A stretch of DNA of 64,000 bases, taken from contig CAWJWL010000005.1 in the NCBI GenBank assembly GCA_963846565.1, positions 682,001-746,000 of the forward strand. Reading direction: 5' to 3'. Both the position numbers and the translations under genes were made by a program. The notes under the pieces were generated by a model that worked only from the letters and a program-made list of their open reading frames with translations, was not told the origin of the DNA and did no database searches. Positions 32,962 through 41,779 of the stretch are shown here, piece after piece. Source of the stretch: WHSW01 sp963846565 (GTDB lineage Bacteria > Actinomycetota > Thermoleophilia > Solirubrobacterales > 70-9). Within the stretch, counting starts at the first letter, position 1. Every line of letters starts with the position of its first letter.

Positions 32962-33815
32962 GTCGCCCGCTCCGACGTCGCCTGGACCGCCGCCACCGTC
33001 TCCAGCGACTCGTCGTCGAGCGCGGCGGCGATCTCGTAGCGGGCATCGAGCCCGAGGTCGGCGCCGTCGAGCCCGAGGTCGCCGAAGCGGACCCGCGCGC
33101 CCGCCTCACGGACGATCAGTTGCGCCGCGGCGACGTCGACCGAGCGGCACGGCCGCGCGGCGATCATCGCGTCGAAGCGCGCAGCTGCGACGTAACAGAG
33201 GGTGATCGCGAGCGAGCCGACCGCGCGCACCCGCCACGCCTTCCCGGCGAGTCCGGCGACGAGGGGGGCGACGAGGCCCGGTTCGCTGCCTTCGATCCCG
33301 ACGACCTCGAGTCCGTGACCGGGCCCGCTTGCCTCGAGCGCGGTGCGATCGAGGAAGGCGCCCGATCCGCGGACGGCCGAGAACTCCTCGTCGGCGCCGA
33401 AGTCGTGGACGAAGCCGAACTCGACGTCGGCCATCGACGGCCCGCTGGTGACGGCGATCGAGAGCGAGTGGGAGGGGATCGTGCGGCGGAAGTTGAGCGA
33501 GCCGTCGATCGGGTCGATCACGACCCGAACCGGAGAGCCTCGGTCCCCGAAGACGACCGAGCCGCGTTCCTCCGAGATCGCGATGAAGCTCGACCCCTGC
33601 TCGCCGAGCCGGGCGAGCTCATCGAAGACGACCTCCTCCGCGCGACGGTCGCTGACGAGGCTGTGGTCGCCGCCCGCCCCGACTCCCCCTTCGTACTCGG
33701 TCCGCGCTTCGATCCCGCCGGCCTCGGCGAAGATGCGCTCGTGAGCGGCGACGATTCGCCTGCAGATCGCAAGCCAGTTCTCCCAATCAGCGACCTGTCC
33801 GGCCGACCCTTCCAT
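32958..33815 (-). CDS. Inositol monophosphatase-family phosphatase
   Basis: A 285-residue metal-dependent sugar phosphatase of the IMPase/FBPase/CysQ superfamily. The metal-site motifs are ISEERGS (Glu), VIDPIDGSLNFRR (Asp-x-Ile-Asp-Gly) and the later RSVDVAAAQLIVREAGA; GSLAITLCYVAAARFD is also conserved. It could be an inositol-1-phosphatase, a 3'-phosphoadenosine phosphatase or a fructose bisphosphatase; the sequence does not discriminate. It overlaps the DUF2342 start and diverges from the helicase gene. Confidence 0.85.
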   Translation of the reverse strand: MEGSAGQVADWENWLAICRRIVAAHERIFAEAGGIEARTEYEGGVGAGGDHSLVSDRRAEEVVFDELARLGEQGSSFIAISEERGSVVFGDRGSPVRVVIDPIDGSLNFRRTIPSHSLSIAVTSGPSMADVEFGFVHDFGADEEFSAVRGSGAFLDRTALEASGPGHGLEVVGIEGSEPGLVAPLVAGLAGKAWRVRAVGSLAITLCYVAAARFDAMIAARPCRSVDVAAAQLIVREAGARVRFGDLGLDGADLGLDARYEIAAALDDESLETVAAVQATSERAT

Positions 33816-33829
33816 CCGCCTGACTCTAG

Positions 33830-36800
33830 ATGGCTAGCTTTAGCCGAATGGAGAATGGGGCGGAAGCTGAGCTGACGCCGACCGACGGTCAGCGGCGCAT
33901 CGCCGCGCACGGCGACGGGCCTTTGCTCGTCGAGGGCACGGCGGGGTCAGGTCGCTCCGAGGCTCTGGCGCTGCGCCTCGAGCACCTGGTCGAACGGGGA
34001 GAGCGACCCGAGCACATCCTTGCCCTGACGCGGTCGCGGCCGGCGCGCGCATCGCTTCGCGCTCGCGTCGAGGCCCTCGTCCGCCGCCCCTACGACCAGC
34101 TCTGGGTGAGCACGTGGGGCGAGGCGTCGGAGGCGCTGCTGCGCGAGTACCCGGTCGAGGCCGGCCTCGATCCGTTCTTCACCACGGTCGGGCCCGCGGA
34201 CCGGCTTGCGATCCTGCTGGCTCGCGTCGACGACCTGCCGCTACGACGGCACGAGATTCGCGGCAACCCGGCCGGGCTGCTGGCGCGGCTGCTGCGCCGG
34301 ATCGACCTGCTGAAGGCGGAGGCGATCGAGCCGGAGCGGCTGCGCGAGGCCGCGGTGGCGAGCGAGCGCCGGGCGTCGGACGCGGCAGAGCGCGAGCGCG
34401 CCGAGCGCGAGATCGAGTTCGCCGACCTCTACGCGCGCCACGACCGGATCCTGCGCGAGTCGGGCTCGCTCGACGGCGGCGACCTCGTGCTCGAGCTGGG
34501 GAAGCTGTTGCGCGCCCGCGCCGACGTCGCCGAGGAGGTCGCGACCCGCTTCCGCCACCTGCTCGTCGACGAGCTCGAGGATGCCGGCGCGGCTCACCAT
34601 CAGCTGCTGACGGCGCTTGCCCCTCATGGGCGGGTGACCGCGTCCTGCGACCCGAATCAGGCGGTACGCCGGTTCCGCGGGGCCGGCGAAGCGGCTCGCG
34701 ACGCCTTCCTCGAGCGCTGGCCCGAGGCCGAGCGGCTCGAGCTGACTACCCGCCTGCGCGACCCCGACGCCGTCCGCTTCTGGCGCTGTGAGAACGACCG
34801 CGCCCAGGCGCAGGCGGTCGCGCGCGAGGTCGAGCACCTGCTCGCCGCCGGTGAGGCGCGCGCGGAGCAGGTCTGTGTGATCGCCGGCTCCGGTTGGCGG
34901 GAGGTCCGCCTGGTCGCCGCGGCGCTCGAGGAGCGCAGCGTGCCGCTCCGCTTCGCCGGCGACGCCGCCTTCTTCGCCCGCCCCGAGGTGCGTGACGCGC
35001 TCGCCTGGCTGCGGATGCTCGCCGACCCCGGCGATGCGGCCGCCGTCGTCCGCGCGCTCACCCGGCCTCCGGTCGAGCTCCGCTCGGTCGACCTGGCGAA
35101 GGTGACGACCATCGCCAGGCGGCGCAAGCTCGACATGGTCTCCGCGCTCGAGGCGGCGCTCGAGAGCCCACAGCTGCCACCCGAGGCACGCGATCGGATC
35201 CAGGCCTTCCTCCGCCTCCACCGGGCCGCCTCCAACGCGATGGCCGAGATGCGCGCCGATGTGTTCGTCCGCCGCCTCATCGAGCGGGTCGGCCTGCGTC
35301 GCCAGCGACTGTTCGCCGCCAGCCCGGAGACTGCTGAGCGGCTCGTCAACCTCTCGCATCTTGCCGGCCTCGCCGAGTCCTGGGCGCGCCGGGTACCCCG
35401 CGGGTCGGTCCGCGACTTCGTCCGTCACCTCGCCGCGGTCGCCGACGCGGGCGATGCCTTCGGCGACGATTGCGACCCGCCCCCGCCCGGGGCGGTCCTG
35501 GTCGCCGAGCCCGAGCAGGTGAAGGGACTCGAGTTCGACCACGTGTACCTGGTCGGCCTGCGAAGCGGGGCGATCTCGGGACGCCCGTGGGAGGACGGCT
35601 GGATCCCGGACGAACTGCTCGGCGGCGAGGTCCCGGAGCCGGGCGACGAGCTCACCGCTCGCAAGCGCCGGCGCCTCGCCGGCGTCGCGACGAGCCGCGC
35701 CCGGCGATCGCTGGTGCTCGCGGTCCCGGGCCGGCCCGAGGAGGGGGCGGAGCGGGCATCGCGGATCTACGAGGAGGAGCTCGCCGCCCGCGACGGGGAG
35801 GAGGAGGTCCACGAGGAGGAGCTCTTCGGACCCGCCGAGGGGCTTCACTCGACCTACCGGATGCTCCGCGACGAGGTCCTCGAGTCCTCGTGGCGCGCCG
35901 GCGGCGCGGTGTCCGAGATGCGCCTCGACACGGTGGAGGACGTAAACCAGGCCGTCGCCCGCTTTCTCGAGCTCGTCAAGCTCGCGGCGCTGATTCAGCG
36001 TCCCGGAGGCGAGTCGGCCGGGGTGGCGATCGACGCGGTCAACGACCTCCTGCGGCGCGTGGCCTCACCCGAGCAGCGAGCGGCGATCGAGGCCTCGAGC
36101 CTCGACCGCTACGTGGCCGGCGAGGAGCGCGAGCGGAGCACGCGCCGAAAGCAGGTCGCGGCGCGCCGCGAGCCCTCCCTGGAGCAGTTCCTGCCCCGCA
36201 GAGGCGACGGCCTCGGCCTCTCAGCGTCCGACGTCGACCTCTATCGCACCTGCCCGCTGAAGTACAAGTTCGCCCGCGTCTTCGCGATCCCGCAGGAACC
36301 GACCATCAACCAGCGCTTCGGGATCCTCATCCACCAGGTGCTCGAGCGCTTCCACGCCGAGGAGCTGCGCGGCGGCGGCGCCGGCCCGAGCGCGGGCAGC
36401 CTCGACCGGCTGCTCGGGCTCTTCGAGGCGGGTTGGCGCCGGGCCGGGTTCGGCGCGTCCGACGACGAGCTCCAGTACCGAGACCGCGGTGTCGCCGCCC
36501 TCGCCCGCTACGAGGAGCGCCACGCGCGCTCCGACGCGAGCCCGGTCTGGCTCGAGCGAAGCTTCGCCTTCGAGATCGGGCCGCACAGGATGCGCGGCCG
36601 GGTGGATCGCATCGACCGCCACCCCGACGGCGGCTACGAACTGATCGACTACAAGACCGGCGATCCCGGCACGGGGCCGAAGCTCTCCGGCGATGTGCAG
36701 ATCGCGCTCTACCGGCTCGCCGCGCGCGAGGCCTGGGAGCTCGACACCGATCTCACGCGGGAGCTATTGGTACGTGCTCGCCGACGAGCGGATCACGGTC

Positions 36801-36950
36801 CCGGCCGAGTCCGACGACGCCGAGCGGGTCGAGCGCACGGTGCTCGAGGTCGGGACCGGGATCTCCGACCAGGACTTCGAGCCCCGCCCGTCCCACGAGA
36901 TCTGCTCCTGGTGCGACTACCGCTTGATCTGCCCGGCGTCTGAGGCATAG
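33830..36950 (+). CDS. UvrD-like helicase with C-terminal Fe-S RecB-type nuclease domain (frameshifted)
   Basis: A ~1040-residue AdnAB/AddB-like DNA end-resection protein if a frameshift is corrected. The motor domain has EGTAGSGRSEAL (Walker A with Arg at the invariant Lys position, residue 42), LLVDELEDAGAAHHQLL (motif II), EPEQVKGLEFDHVYLVGLR (V) and GVATSRARRSLVL (VI). The nuclease domain from ~residue 790 has the first cluster Cys (YRTCPLKYKF), MRGRVDRID and YELIDYKTG. The last three cluster Cys (EICSWCDYRLICP) are in the +1 frame: reading shifts at GGG 36759-36761, where removal of one G joins TDLTR to SYWYVLADERI. In the uncorrected frame translation runs to 36943 with a nonsense tail lacking these Cys. 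Confidence 0.85.
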
Positions 36951-36961
36951 GTTCAGAGAGC

Positions 36962-37129
36962 ATGCCGCCGCGCCCGAGCACCCCGACCGTCGCGGGGCGA
37001 TCGAGCAGGGTCCTGATCGAGGGCCCGATCGAGGACGCCCGGTTCGACGAGGCCGCCGACGCGGCTCGCCGCTCGAACCCGCCCCGGCGCCTACGTCGTC
37101 TGGGTGAGACCGCCTCCTCGCCCGACTGA
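36962..37129 (+). CDS. Possible 55-residue basic protein
   Basis: A short frame MPPRPSTPTVAGRSSRVLIE... ending SSPD, 11 bases after the helicase stop. AGAGAG precedes the ATG. Composition is Arg/Pro/Ala-rich, which in this GC-rich genome can arise by chance, although RVLIEGPIEDARFDEAADAA looks like a folded protein segment. No homologue recognised. Confidence 0.35.
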   Translation: MPPRPSTPTVAGRSSRVLIEGPIEDARFDEAADAARRSNPPRRLRRLGETASSPD

Positions 37130-37194
37130 TCCAACCCCGCGCCTGTTGCGTAGCCCCCTTCAGGGGCAATCGAAAGACGCGGAAGGAGAACGGG

Positions 37195-37941
37195 ATGAGC
37201 AACGAGATCGAGAATCTCGTATACGAGAGCATCGACGAAGAGCACGCGGACGAGTCCGCCAGCACGCGGCGCCGCTTCGTCGCCGGGGCGGGGGCGACGC
37301 TGGGCGGTATGGGCCTGCTCGGCGCAGCCGGGCCGGCGACAGCGCTCGCCAAGTCGACCAAGCGCGCTGATCCGCAGAACATCCTCAACATCGCAGCGAC
37401 CGCGGAGGTTCTGGCGACGATCGTCAACACGGTCGGCGCCGAGGTTCTGCCGCTCGACGCTGTGACGAAGCGGAACGTCCAGGCCGCAGCAGTCGAGGAA
37501 TTCACCCATTACAAGGTCCTGCGCTCGCTGGGCGCTCGGCCCGCGACGAAGAAGATCTGGGTTCCGTCCGCGGCCGTCGCGAGTCCCGAGGCGTTCCTGA
37601 GCACCCTCGTGATCGGGGACCAGGTGTTCATCAACGCATACCTGATCGGCGTCAGCTCGTTCGCGAAGCGCGGCGACGACAAGGCCGCCCGGTTCGCGGC
37701 CCAGACGATGGGTGCCGAGGCTGTTCACAGGGCGCTGGCACTGCAGTCGCTCGGTCAGCTCGGCAACGACCGCGTGTTCATGAAGTACAAGTTCACGAAC
37801 ATCAACCATGCCCCCGTGATCCTCCAAAAGAAGGGCTTCGGGTTCGGCAAGGAAGGCTCAGCGCCTGGCGCGTTCTTCGACTTCGACGAGGTGAAGAAGA
37901 GGGTCCCGAGCGTCCCCGGGGTGAATACGTTCAAGCCCTAG
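37195..37941 (+). CDS. Ferritin-like domain protein with Tat signal
   Basis: A 248-residue exported protein. The twin-arginine signal TRRRFVAGAGATLGG is at residues ~24-38, unusually preceded by 23 acidic residues (IENLVYESIDEEHADES), and ends near PATALAK. The mature part is helical with a ferritin-like DUF4439/DUF305-style arrangement: AAVEEFTHYKVLRSLGA supplies Glu/Glu/His of a possible di-metal site, MGAEAVHRALALQSL gives the second Glu-x2-His. It is likely a periplasmic/cell-wall iron-binding or redox protein. AAGGAG lies about 6 bases before the ATG. Confidence 0.8.
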   Translation: MSNEIENLVYESIDEEHADESASTRRRFVAGAGATLGGMGLLGAAGPATALAKSTKRADPQNILNIAATAEVLATIVNTVGAEVLPLDAVTKRNVQAAAVEEFTHYKVLRSLGARPATKKIWVPSAAVASPEAFLSTLVIGDQVFINAYLIGVSSFAKRGDDKAARFAAQTMGAEAVHRALALQSLGQLGNDRVFMKYKFTNINHAPVILQKKGFGFGKEGSAPGAFFDFDEVKKRVPSVPGVNTFKP

Positions 37942-38114
37942 GCCCATCCGCCCACGCCGCCGCCGGCCCGGGAGCGACCTGATCCGGCGGCGGCCTCGCG
38001 GAGGTCTGTCGGCTCGACCATCTGGCACAGGTTCGACGTCCAGCGATCCCCGACGCGGTTGACGCCGATCGCCTGACGGTGAGCGGCGATCGCGCTTGCG
38101 ACCGTCCGCCTCAC
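37938..38114 (-). CDS. Possible 58-residue protein coupled to PAC2 gene
   Basis: A short frame starting with GTG that overlaps the PAC2 stop (GTGA), and ending 4 bases inside the convergent ferritin-like gene. The product has VASAIAAHRQAIGVNRVGDR then WTSNLCQMVEPTDLREAAAG, which looks more like real protein than random GC-rich sequence, followed by a Gly-rich tail. The overlap type matches the translational coupling used throughout this window. Function unknown. Confidence 0.45.
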   Translation of the reverse strand: MRRTVASAIAAHRQAIGVNRVGDRWTSNLCQMVEPTDLREAAAGSGRSRAGGGVGGWA

Positions 38115-38992
38115 TCCGGGCGGCGGTGTTCGTCCGAGCGCTGGCGCAGGAACCGCTGGAAGTCGCGGGCGATCGTGTCGCCGGAGGGCACGTCCTCGCC
38201 GATCGCGGTCGAGTCATCCTGGTCCTCCTCGAGCCGGCGGACCAGCTCCCCGATCTCGGGGTTCGAGGCCACCGCGCGGTCGACCTGGCGCTCGTAGCGG
38301 CTCATCGCGTCCTCGAGCTCCGACGCCTCGATCGCGATCCCGGTGAAGCCCTCGAGCCGGCGCAGGAGCGCCAGAGCTGCCTTCGGGTTCGGGACCGCGG
38401 CGACGTAGTGCGGGACGGCGGCCCACAGGCTCGCCGACGTAAGGCCCCGGCGGCGGCAGGCGTCGTGGAGGATGCCGACGATCCCCGTCGGCCCCTCGTA
38501 GCTCGAGCGGCTGAGACCGAGCTCCTCGACCAGCTCCGGGTCGGACGCGAGGCCGGTGATCGGGACGGGGCGGGTGTGCGCGACGTCGGCGAGCAGGGCG
38601 CCGAGCGTGATCGACCATCTCGACCTCGAGCCGCTCCGCGACCTCGATGATCGCGCCGGCGAAGGTGCGCCAGCGCAGATTCGGCTCGATGCCCGAGAAG
38701 AGCACCAGGTCGCCTCTGGGCGGTCGGCGCCAGGGCCGCGATGATCGGGTTCTCGGGCCAGTCGACCTCGCGCGCCTGCCCCTCGGTGAGCCGAATCGTC
38801 GGCCGGGTCACCTGGAAGTCGTAGAACTCCTCCGGGTCGATCCCGGCGACCGGTTCGGCGTCGAGTGCGATCGCGATCGGCTTCGAGGGCGGTCGTCGCC
38901 GAGCTCGCCGCGTCGTTCCAGCCGGCGAAGGCGGCGACGAGAACCGGCGAGCGCAGCCGCGGTAGATCCCCTTCCCAGATCAAAGGTTCCAC
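38111..38992 (-). pseudogene. PAC2-family protein (proteasome assembly chaperone-like), three frameshifts
   Basis: PAC2/DUF75 sequence is found in all three minus frames in the right order: VLVAAFAGWNDAASSATTAL, then (after ~38865-38885) IDPEEFYDFQVTRPTIRLTE, then (after ~38711-38725) DLVLFSGIEPNLRWRTFAG, then (after ~38611-38616) ITLGALLADVAHTRPVPITG to a normal end. Each change skips one base, so the three +1 shifts add up to the original frame. The corrected product would be ~293 residues, usual for the actinobacterial PAC2 family, which includes proteins of unknown role despite the name. Either the gene is decaying or the sequence has one-base insertions here. Confidence 0.8.
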
Positions 38993-39040
38993 ACGGCGAG
39001 CCTACTCCGTTGAACTCCTCGGCTCGCCGGTATCGACGCC

Positions 39041-39090
39041 TGACCCGGCCGCCCCCGGAGGCGAAGCCGAGGAGGCGGGCGGAACGTTCG
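39041..39090 (+). repeat. Dispersed palindromic element upstream of the second OB-HD nuclease gene (copy F)
   Basis: Consensus copy in an intergenic position: TGACCCGGCCGCCCCCGG, AGGCGAAGCCGAGGAGGC, GGGCGGAACGTTCG. It ends 34 bases before the ATG at 39125 and so probably lies in the leader or promoter of that gene; the PAC2 start is 48 bases to its left on the other strand. Confidence 0.92.
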
Positions 39091-39124
39091 GAACTCACGA
39101 GCCCTGTCCGCCTTCCGATTCAGA

Positions 39125-40045
39125 ATGAACGACATGGAGGCGGCTCTCGCGCAGATTCATCCGTCGGTCGATCAGTTGCGGCCGGGCCAGCGGTTCGAAG
39201 GGCGCTACGCGGTGCTCTCGAAGGACCGGCTCACGGCGCGCAACGGATCCGCGTATCTGTCGCTGCGCCTGAGGGATCCGAGCGGGCAGATTCAGGCGCG
39301 CGTGTTTCGCGACGCGGACCGGATCGGGCTCCGCTTCGAGGCCGGCGACGCCGTCGCCGTGCGCGGCAAGGCCGAGCGCTTCCGCGGCGAGCTGGCGGTC
39401 GAGCTCTCGGACGTCCGCAAGCTCGAGCCCGGGAGCTTCGACCCCGGCGACTTCCTGCCCGCCGCCTATCGCTCGGTCGACGAGCTCGAGGGCTTTCTCG
39501 AGCATCTGGTCCGCGAGGTCCACGATGCCCCGCTGCGGGCGGTCGTCGAGCAGGTCGTGGTCACCGGGCCCGCGGCCGCCGAGTTCCGCCACGCCCCCTG
39601 CACGCGTTCCGGGCATCACGCCTACCTCGGCGGCCTGATCGAGCACACGGTCGCCGTCGGCACGCTCGTCGGAGAGGTCTGCCAGCTGCACCCGAAGCTC
39701 GACTCGGACATGCTGATGGCGGCGGCGATCCTCCACGACGTCGGCAAGACGCGGGAGTTCAGCTACGGCGCCGAGTTCATCGTCAGCGAGGAGGGGGCCA
39801 TGCTCGGTCACCTCGCGATCGGCGCCGAGATCGTGGGCGCCGCCGCTGCCTCGCTCGCACCGGAGCGCCGGCTCGCGCTCCTCCATTGCGTGCTCTCACA
39901 CCACGGTCCCGATCAGGGGCCGGGTCGCGGCCGGCAGGGAACACGCAGCGGCTTCGGCTCGCCGGAAGCGCTCGCGCTCTACCGGCTGAACGCCCTCGAC
40001 ACCTCGATCAAGGGCGCGCTCGAGCATCCGGGGTCGTTCGCGTAG
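39125..40045 (+). CDS. OB-fold/HD-domain exoribonuclease, YhaM type (paralogue)
   Basis: A 306-residue paralogue of the protein at 464-1516. OB fold: RFEGRYAVLSKDRLTARN, AYLSLRLRDPSGQIQARVF, and DAVAVRGKAERFRGELAV. HD domain: YLGGLIEHTVAVG, AILHDVGKTREFSYG and CVLSHHGPDQGPGRG. KTREF and the SHHG plus Glu/Leu end are as in YhaM 3'-5' exoribonuclease. Two such genes 38 kb apart suggest division of labour on different substrates. An element copy lies in its leader. Start at 39125 fits the domain border. Confidence 0.85.
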   Translation: MNDMEAALAQIHPSVDQLRPGQRFEGRYAVLSKDRLTARNGSAYLSLRLRDPSGQIQARVFRDADRIGLRFEAGDAVAVRGKAERFRGELAVELSDVRKLEPGSFDPGDFLPAAYRSVDELEGFLEHLVREVHDAPLRAVVEQVVVTGPAAAEFRHAPCTRSGHHAYLGGLIEHTVAVGTLVGEVCQLHPKLDSDMLMAAAILHDVGKTREFSYGAEFIVSEEGAMLGHLAIGAEIVGAAAASLAPERRLALLHCVLSHHGPDQGPGRGRQGTRSGFGSPEALALYRLNALDTSIKGALEHPGSFA

Positions 40046-40176
40046 CGAGTTCGAGGCCGTGCCGGTTCCCGGGGTGGGTCCTCGAGCCGCCAGCGCGCGT
40101 GGAGGATGGCGGCACGCAAAACGTCCGACCAGAGGAATCGAGTGACGGGTCGCCGGCGCGCGACGACTTATCGGTG

Positions 40177-40572
40177 CTACGGCCGCGATAAGTCGTCGCT
40201 GCGCGGGATCCCGCGCAGCGTTCGGCGCACGAGCTGTGCGGCGACGAAGATCAGCAGCAGCGCGAACGAGACCTCGAGCGTGCGCTGGGAGACTGCGTTC
40301 GCGGTCACGACCCCGACGGCGACGCCGATCGGCGAGAGCACCCCGATGAGGATCCCGTCGCGCATGCGGACGTTGCCGTACCGGCGCTGGCGCCAGGTGC
40401 CGGCGATCGCCACCGGGACGATTGCCAGCAGCGAGGTCGATTCGGCTGCCAGCTGCGACTCGCCGAGGAAGATCGTCAGCGCGGGGACGAAGAGGATCCC
40501 GCCGCCGACGCCGAGCAGCCCGGCGACCACCCCGCCCGCGTACCCGAGAGCCGCCGCGGCGATGTACTCCAT
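40177..40572 (-). CDS. TauE/SafE (TSUP) transporter, C-terminal half
   Basis: A 131-residue 4-helix unit of the TauE/SafE sulfite/sulfonate exporter family: GYAGGVVAGLLGVGGGILFVPAL is the signature helix pair with the VGGG turn, then ESTSLLAIVPVAIAGTWRQ and two more helices. Full-length family members are ~250 residues with two such halves. The other half is the upstream gene; its TAG stop is directly followed, in the same frame, by this ATG (TAGATG). The pair may assemble as a two-protein transporter or represent one gene interrupted by an amber codon. Confidence 0.8.
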   Translation of the reverse strand: MEYIAAAALGYAGGVVAGLLGVGGGILFVPALTIFLGESQLAAESTSLLAIVPVAIAGTWRQRRYGNVRMRDGILIGVLSPIGVAVGVVTANAVSQRTLEVSFALLLIFVAAQLVRRTLRGIPRSDDLSRP

Positions 40573-40932
40573 CTAGATCAGCAACTCCACGGCGACGACG
40601 AGCAGTAGGGCGGCGAAGATCAGCGATACGGCCCGCTCGGGAACCTTCTGCTGCAGGGCGGCGCCGCTGATCACGCCGGCGACCGCCGGGATGCCGATCA
40701 AGAGCCCGTTGGTGACGTCGACGTTGCCCTGCGTGCCCTGAAGCCCGGCGGCGATCAGCGCGATCAGGGCGATCGCCGCGAGACTGGTCCCGGTTGCCTC
40801 GCGCTCGCCGTAGGCGAACCAGAAGATCAGCAATGGCACGATCACGGTGCCGCCGCCGACCCCGAAGAGCCCGCTGAAGGCGCCCGCGGCCGTAGCGACC
40901 ACACCCAGCTTCACCAGTCTGCCGGCGGGCAC
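40573..40932 (-). CDS. TauE/SafE (TSUP) transporter, N-terminal half
   Basis: A 119-residue 4-helix unit: GAFSGLFGVGGGTVIVPLLIFWF with the VGGG turn, GTSLAAIALIALIAAGLQG, GLLIGIPAVAGVISGAAL and a final helix AVSLIFAALLLVVAVELLI. It is homologous to the following half and lies in exactly the same reading frame, separated by one TAG. Sulfite, sulfoacetate or other organosulfur anions are family substrates; the true one is unknown. Confidence 0.8.
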   Translation of the reverse strand: MPAGRLVKLGVVATAAGAFSGLFGVGGGTVIVPLLIFWFAYGEREATGTSLAAIALIALIAAGLQGTQGNVDVTNGLLIGIPAVAGVISGAALQQKVPERAVSLIFAALLLVVAVELLI

Positions 40933-40951
40933 CCGGCGATACTAAGAGACC

Positions 40952-41779
40952 GTGAACACCACACCTTCCTCCGAGCTCGCCGAGCTCGTCGGCCCGCTGC
41001 GCGATGCGGCTGCCGAGACCGCCGTTCTCTGCGACGTCGACGGCACCCTGGCGCCGATCGTCGAGGACCCCGCCGCGGCGGCCGTCCCGGAGTCGACGAG
41101 GGCCGCGTTGCGCGACGTCGCCGCCCGCTACGGCCTCGTCGCCTGCGTCACGGGCCGGCCGGCGCTCGAGGCCCGGCTCATCGTCGGGGTGGAGGAGATC
41201 GCGTATGCCGGAAATCACGGGCTCGAGATGCTCGAACCGCGCTCGAGCGCGGTCACGCTCGACCCCGCCGTCGGGGACCGGGCCCGCGCCGCTGCCGACT
41301 TCACCGGAAAACTCGCAGCGCTGGAGCTCGCGGAGCTCGGTCTCCGCGTCGAGGACAAGGGCCCGATCCAGGCGATCCACTGGCGCGGAGCCCCCAACGA
41401 GGACGAGGCGGAGAAGCGGGCCCGAGAGCTTGCGGCGGAGGCGGAGGAGGCCGAGCTGGTGCCGCGCTGGGGGCGCAAGGTGCTCGAGCTCCGTCCCACG
41501 CCGGGGGTCGACAAGGGAACTGTGGCGACGAGGCTAGTCGGCGAGGCGGAGTCGAAAGGGGCTCTCTTCGGCGGCGACGACCTCACCGATCTGGACGCGT
41601 TCGGCGCCCTGCGTGCGCTCCGCGAGCGCGGCCGGCTCGAGCGCGCCGTCTGTCTCGGCGTCGCCAGCGACGAGGCACCCGACCGCCTCTGGGATGAGAG
41701 CGACGCGATCGTCGCGGGCACCGAGGGCTTTGCCTGGGTCCTGAGGCTGCTCGCGGGCGGCGAGCGGCGGGAGACCTAG
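40952..41779 (+). CDS. otsB: Trehalose-6-phosphate phosphatase
   Basis: A 275-residue HAD-superfamily phosphatase that makes trehalose from trehalose-6-phosphate. Motif I LCDVDGTLAPIVED (nucleophile Asp), VTGRP, YAGNHGLEML (cap-domain signature), GLRVEDKGPIQAIHWRG, and FGGDDLTDLDAF (motif IV) are all present. GVDKGT carries the HAD Lys. A GTG start at 40952 lies 19 bases from the divergent TauE/SafE start. No otsA is seen in the window. Confidence 0.9.
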   Translation: MNTTPSSELAELVGPLRDAAAETAVLCDVDGTLAPIVEDPAAAAVPESTRAALRDVAARYGLVACVTGRPALEARLIVGVEEIAYAGNHGLEMLEPRSSAVTLDPAVGDRARAAADFTGKLAALELAELGLRVEDKGPIQAIHWRGAPNEDEAEKRARELAAEAEEAELVPRWGRKVLELRPTPGVDKGTVATRLVGEAESKGALFGGDDLTDLDAFGALRALRERGRLERAVCLGVASDEAPDRLWDESDAIVAGTEGFAWVLRLLAGGERRET

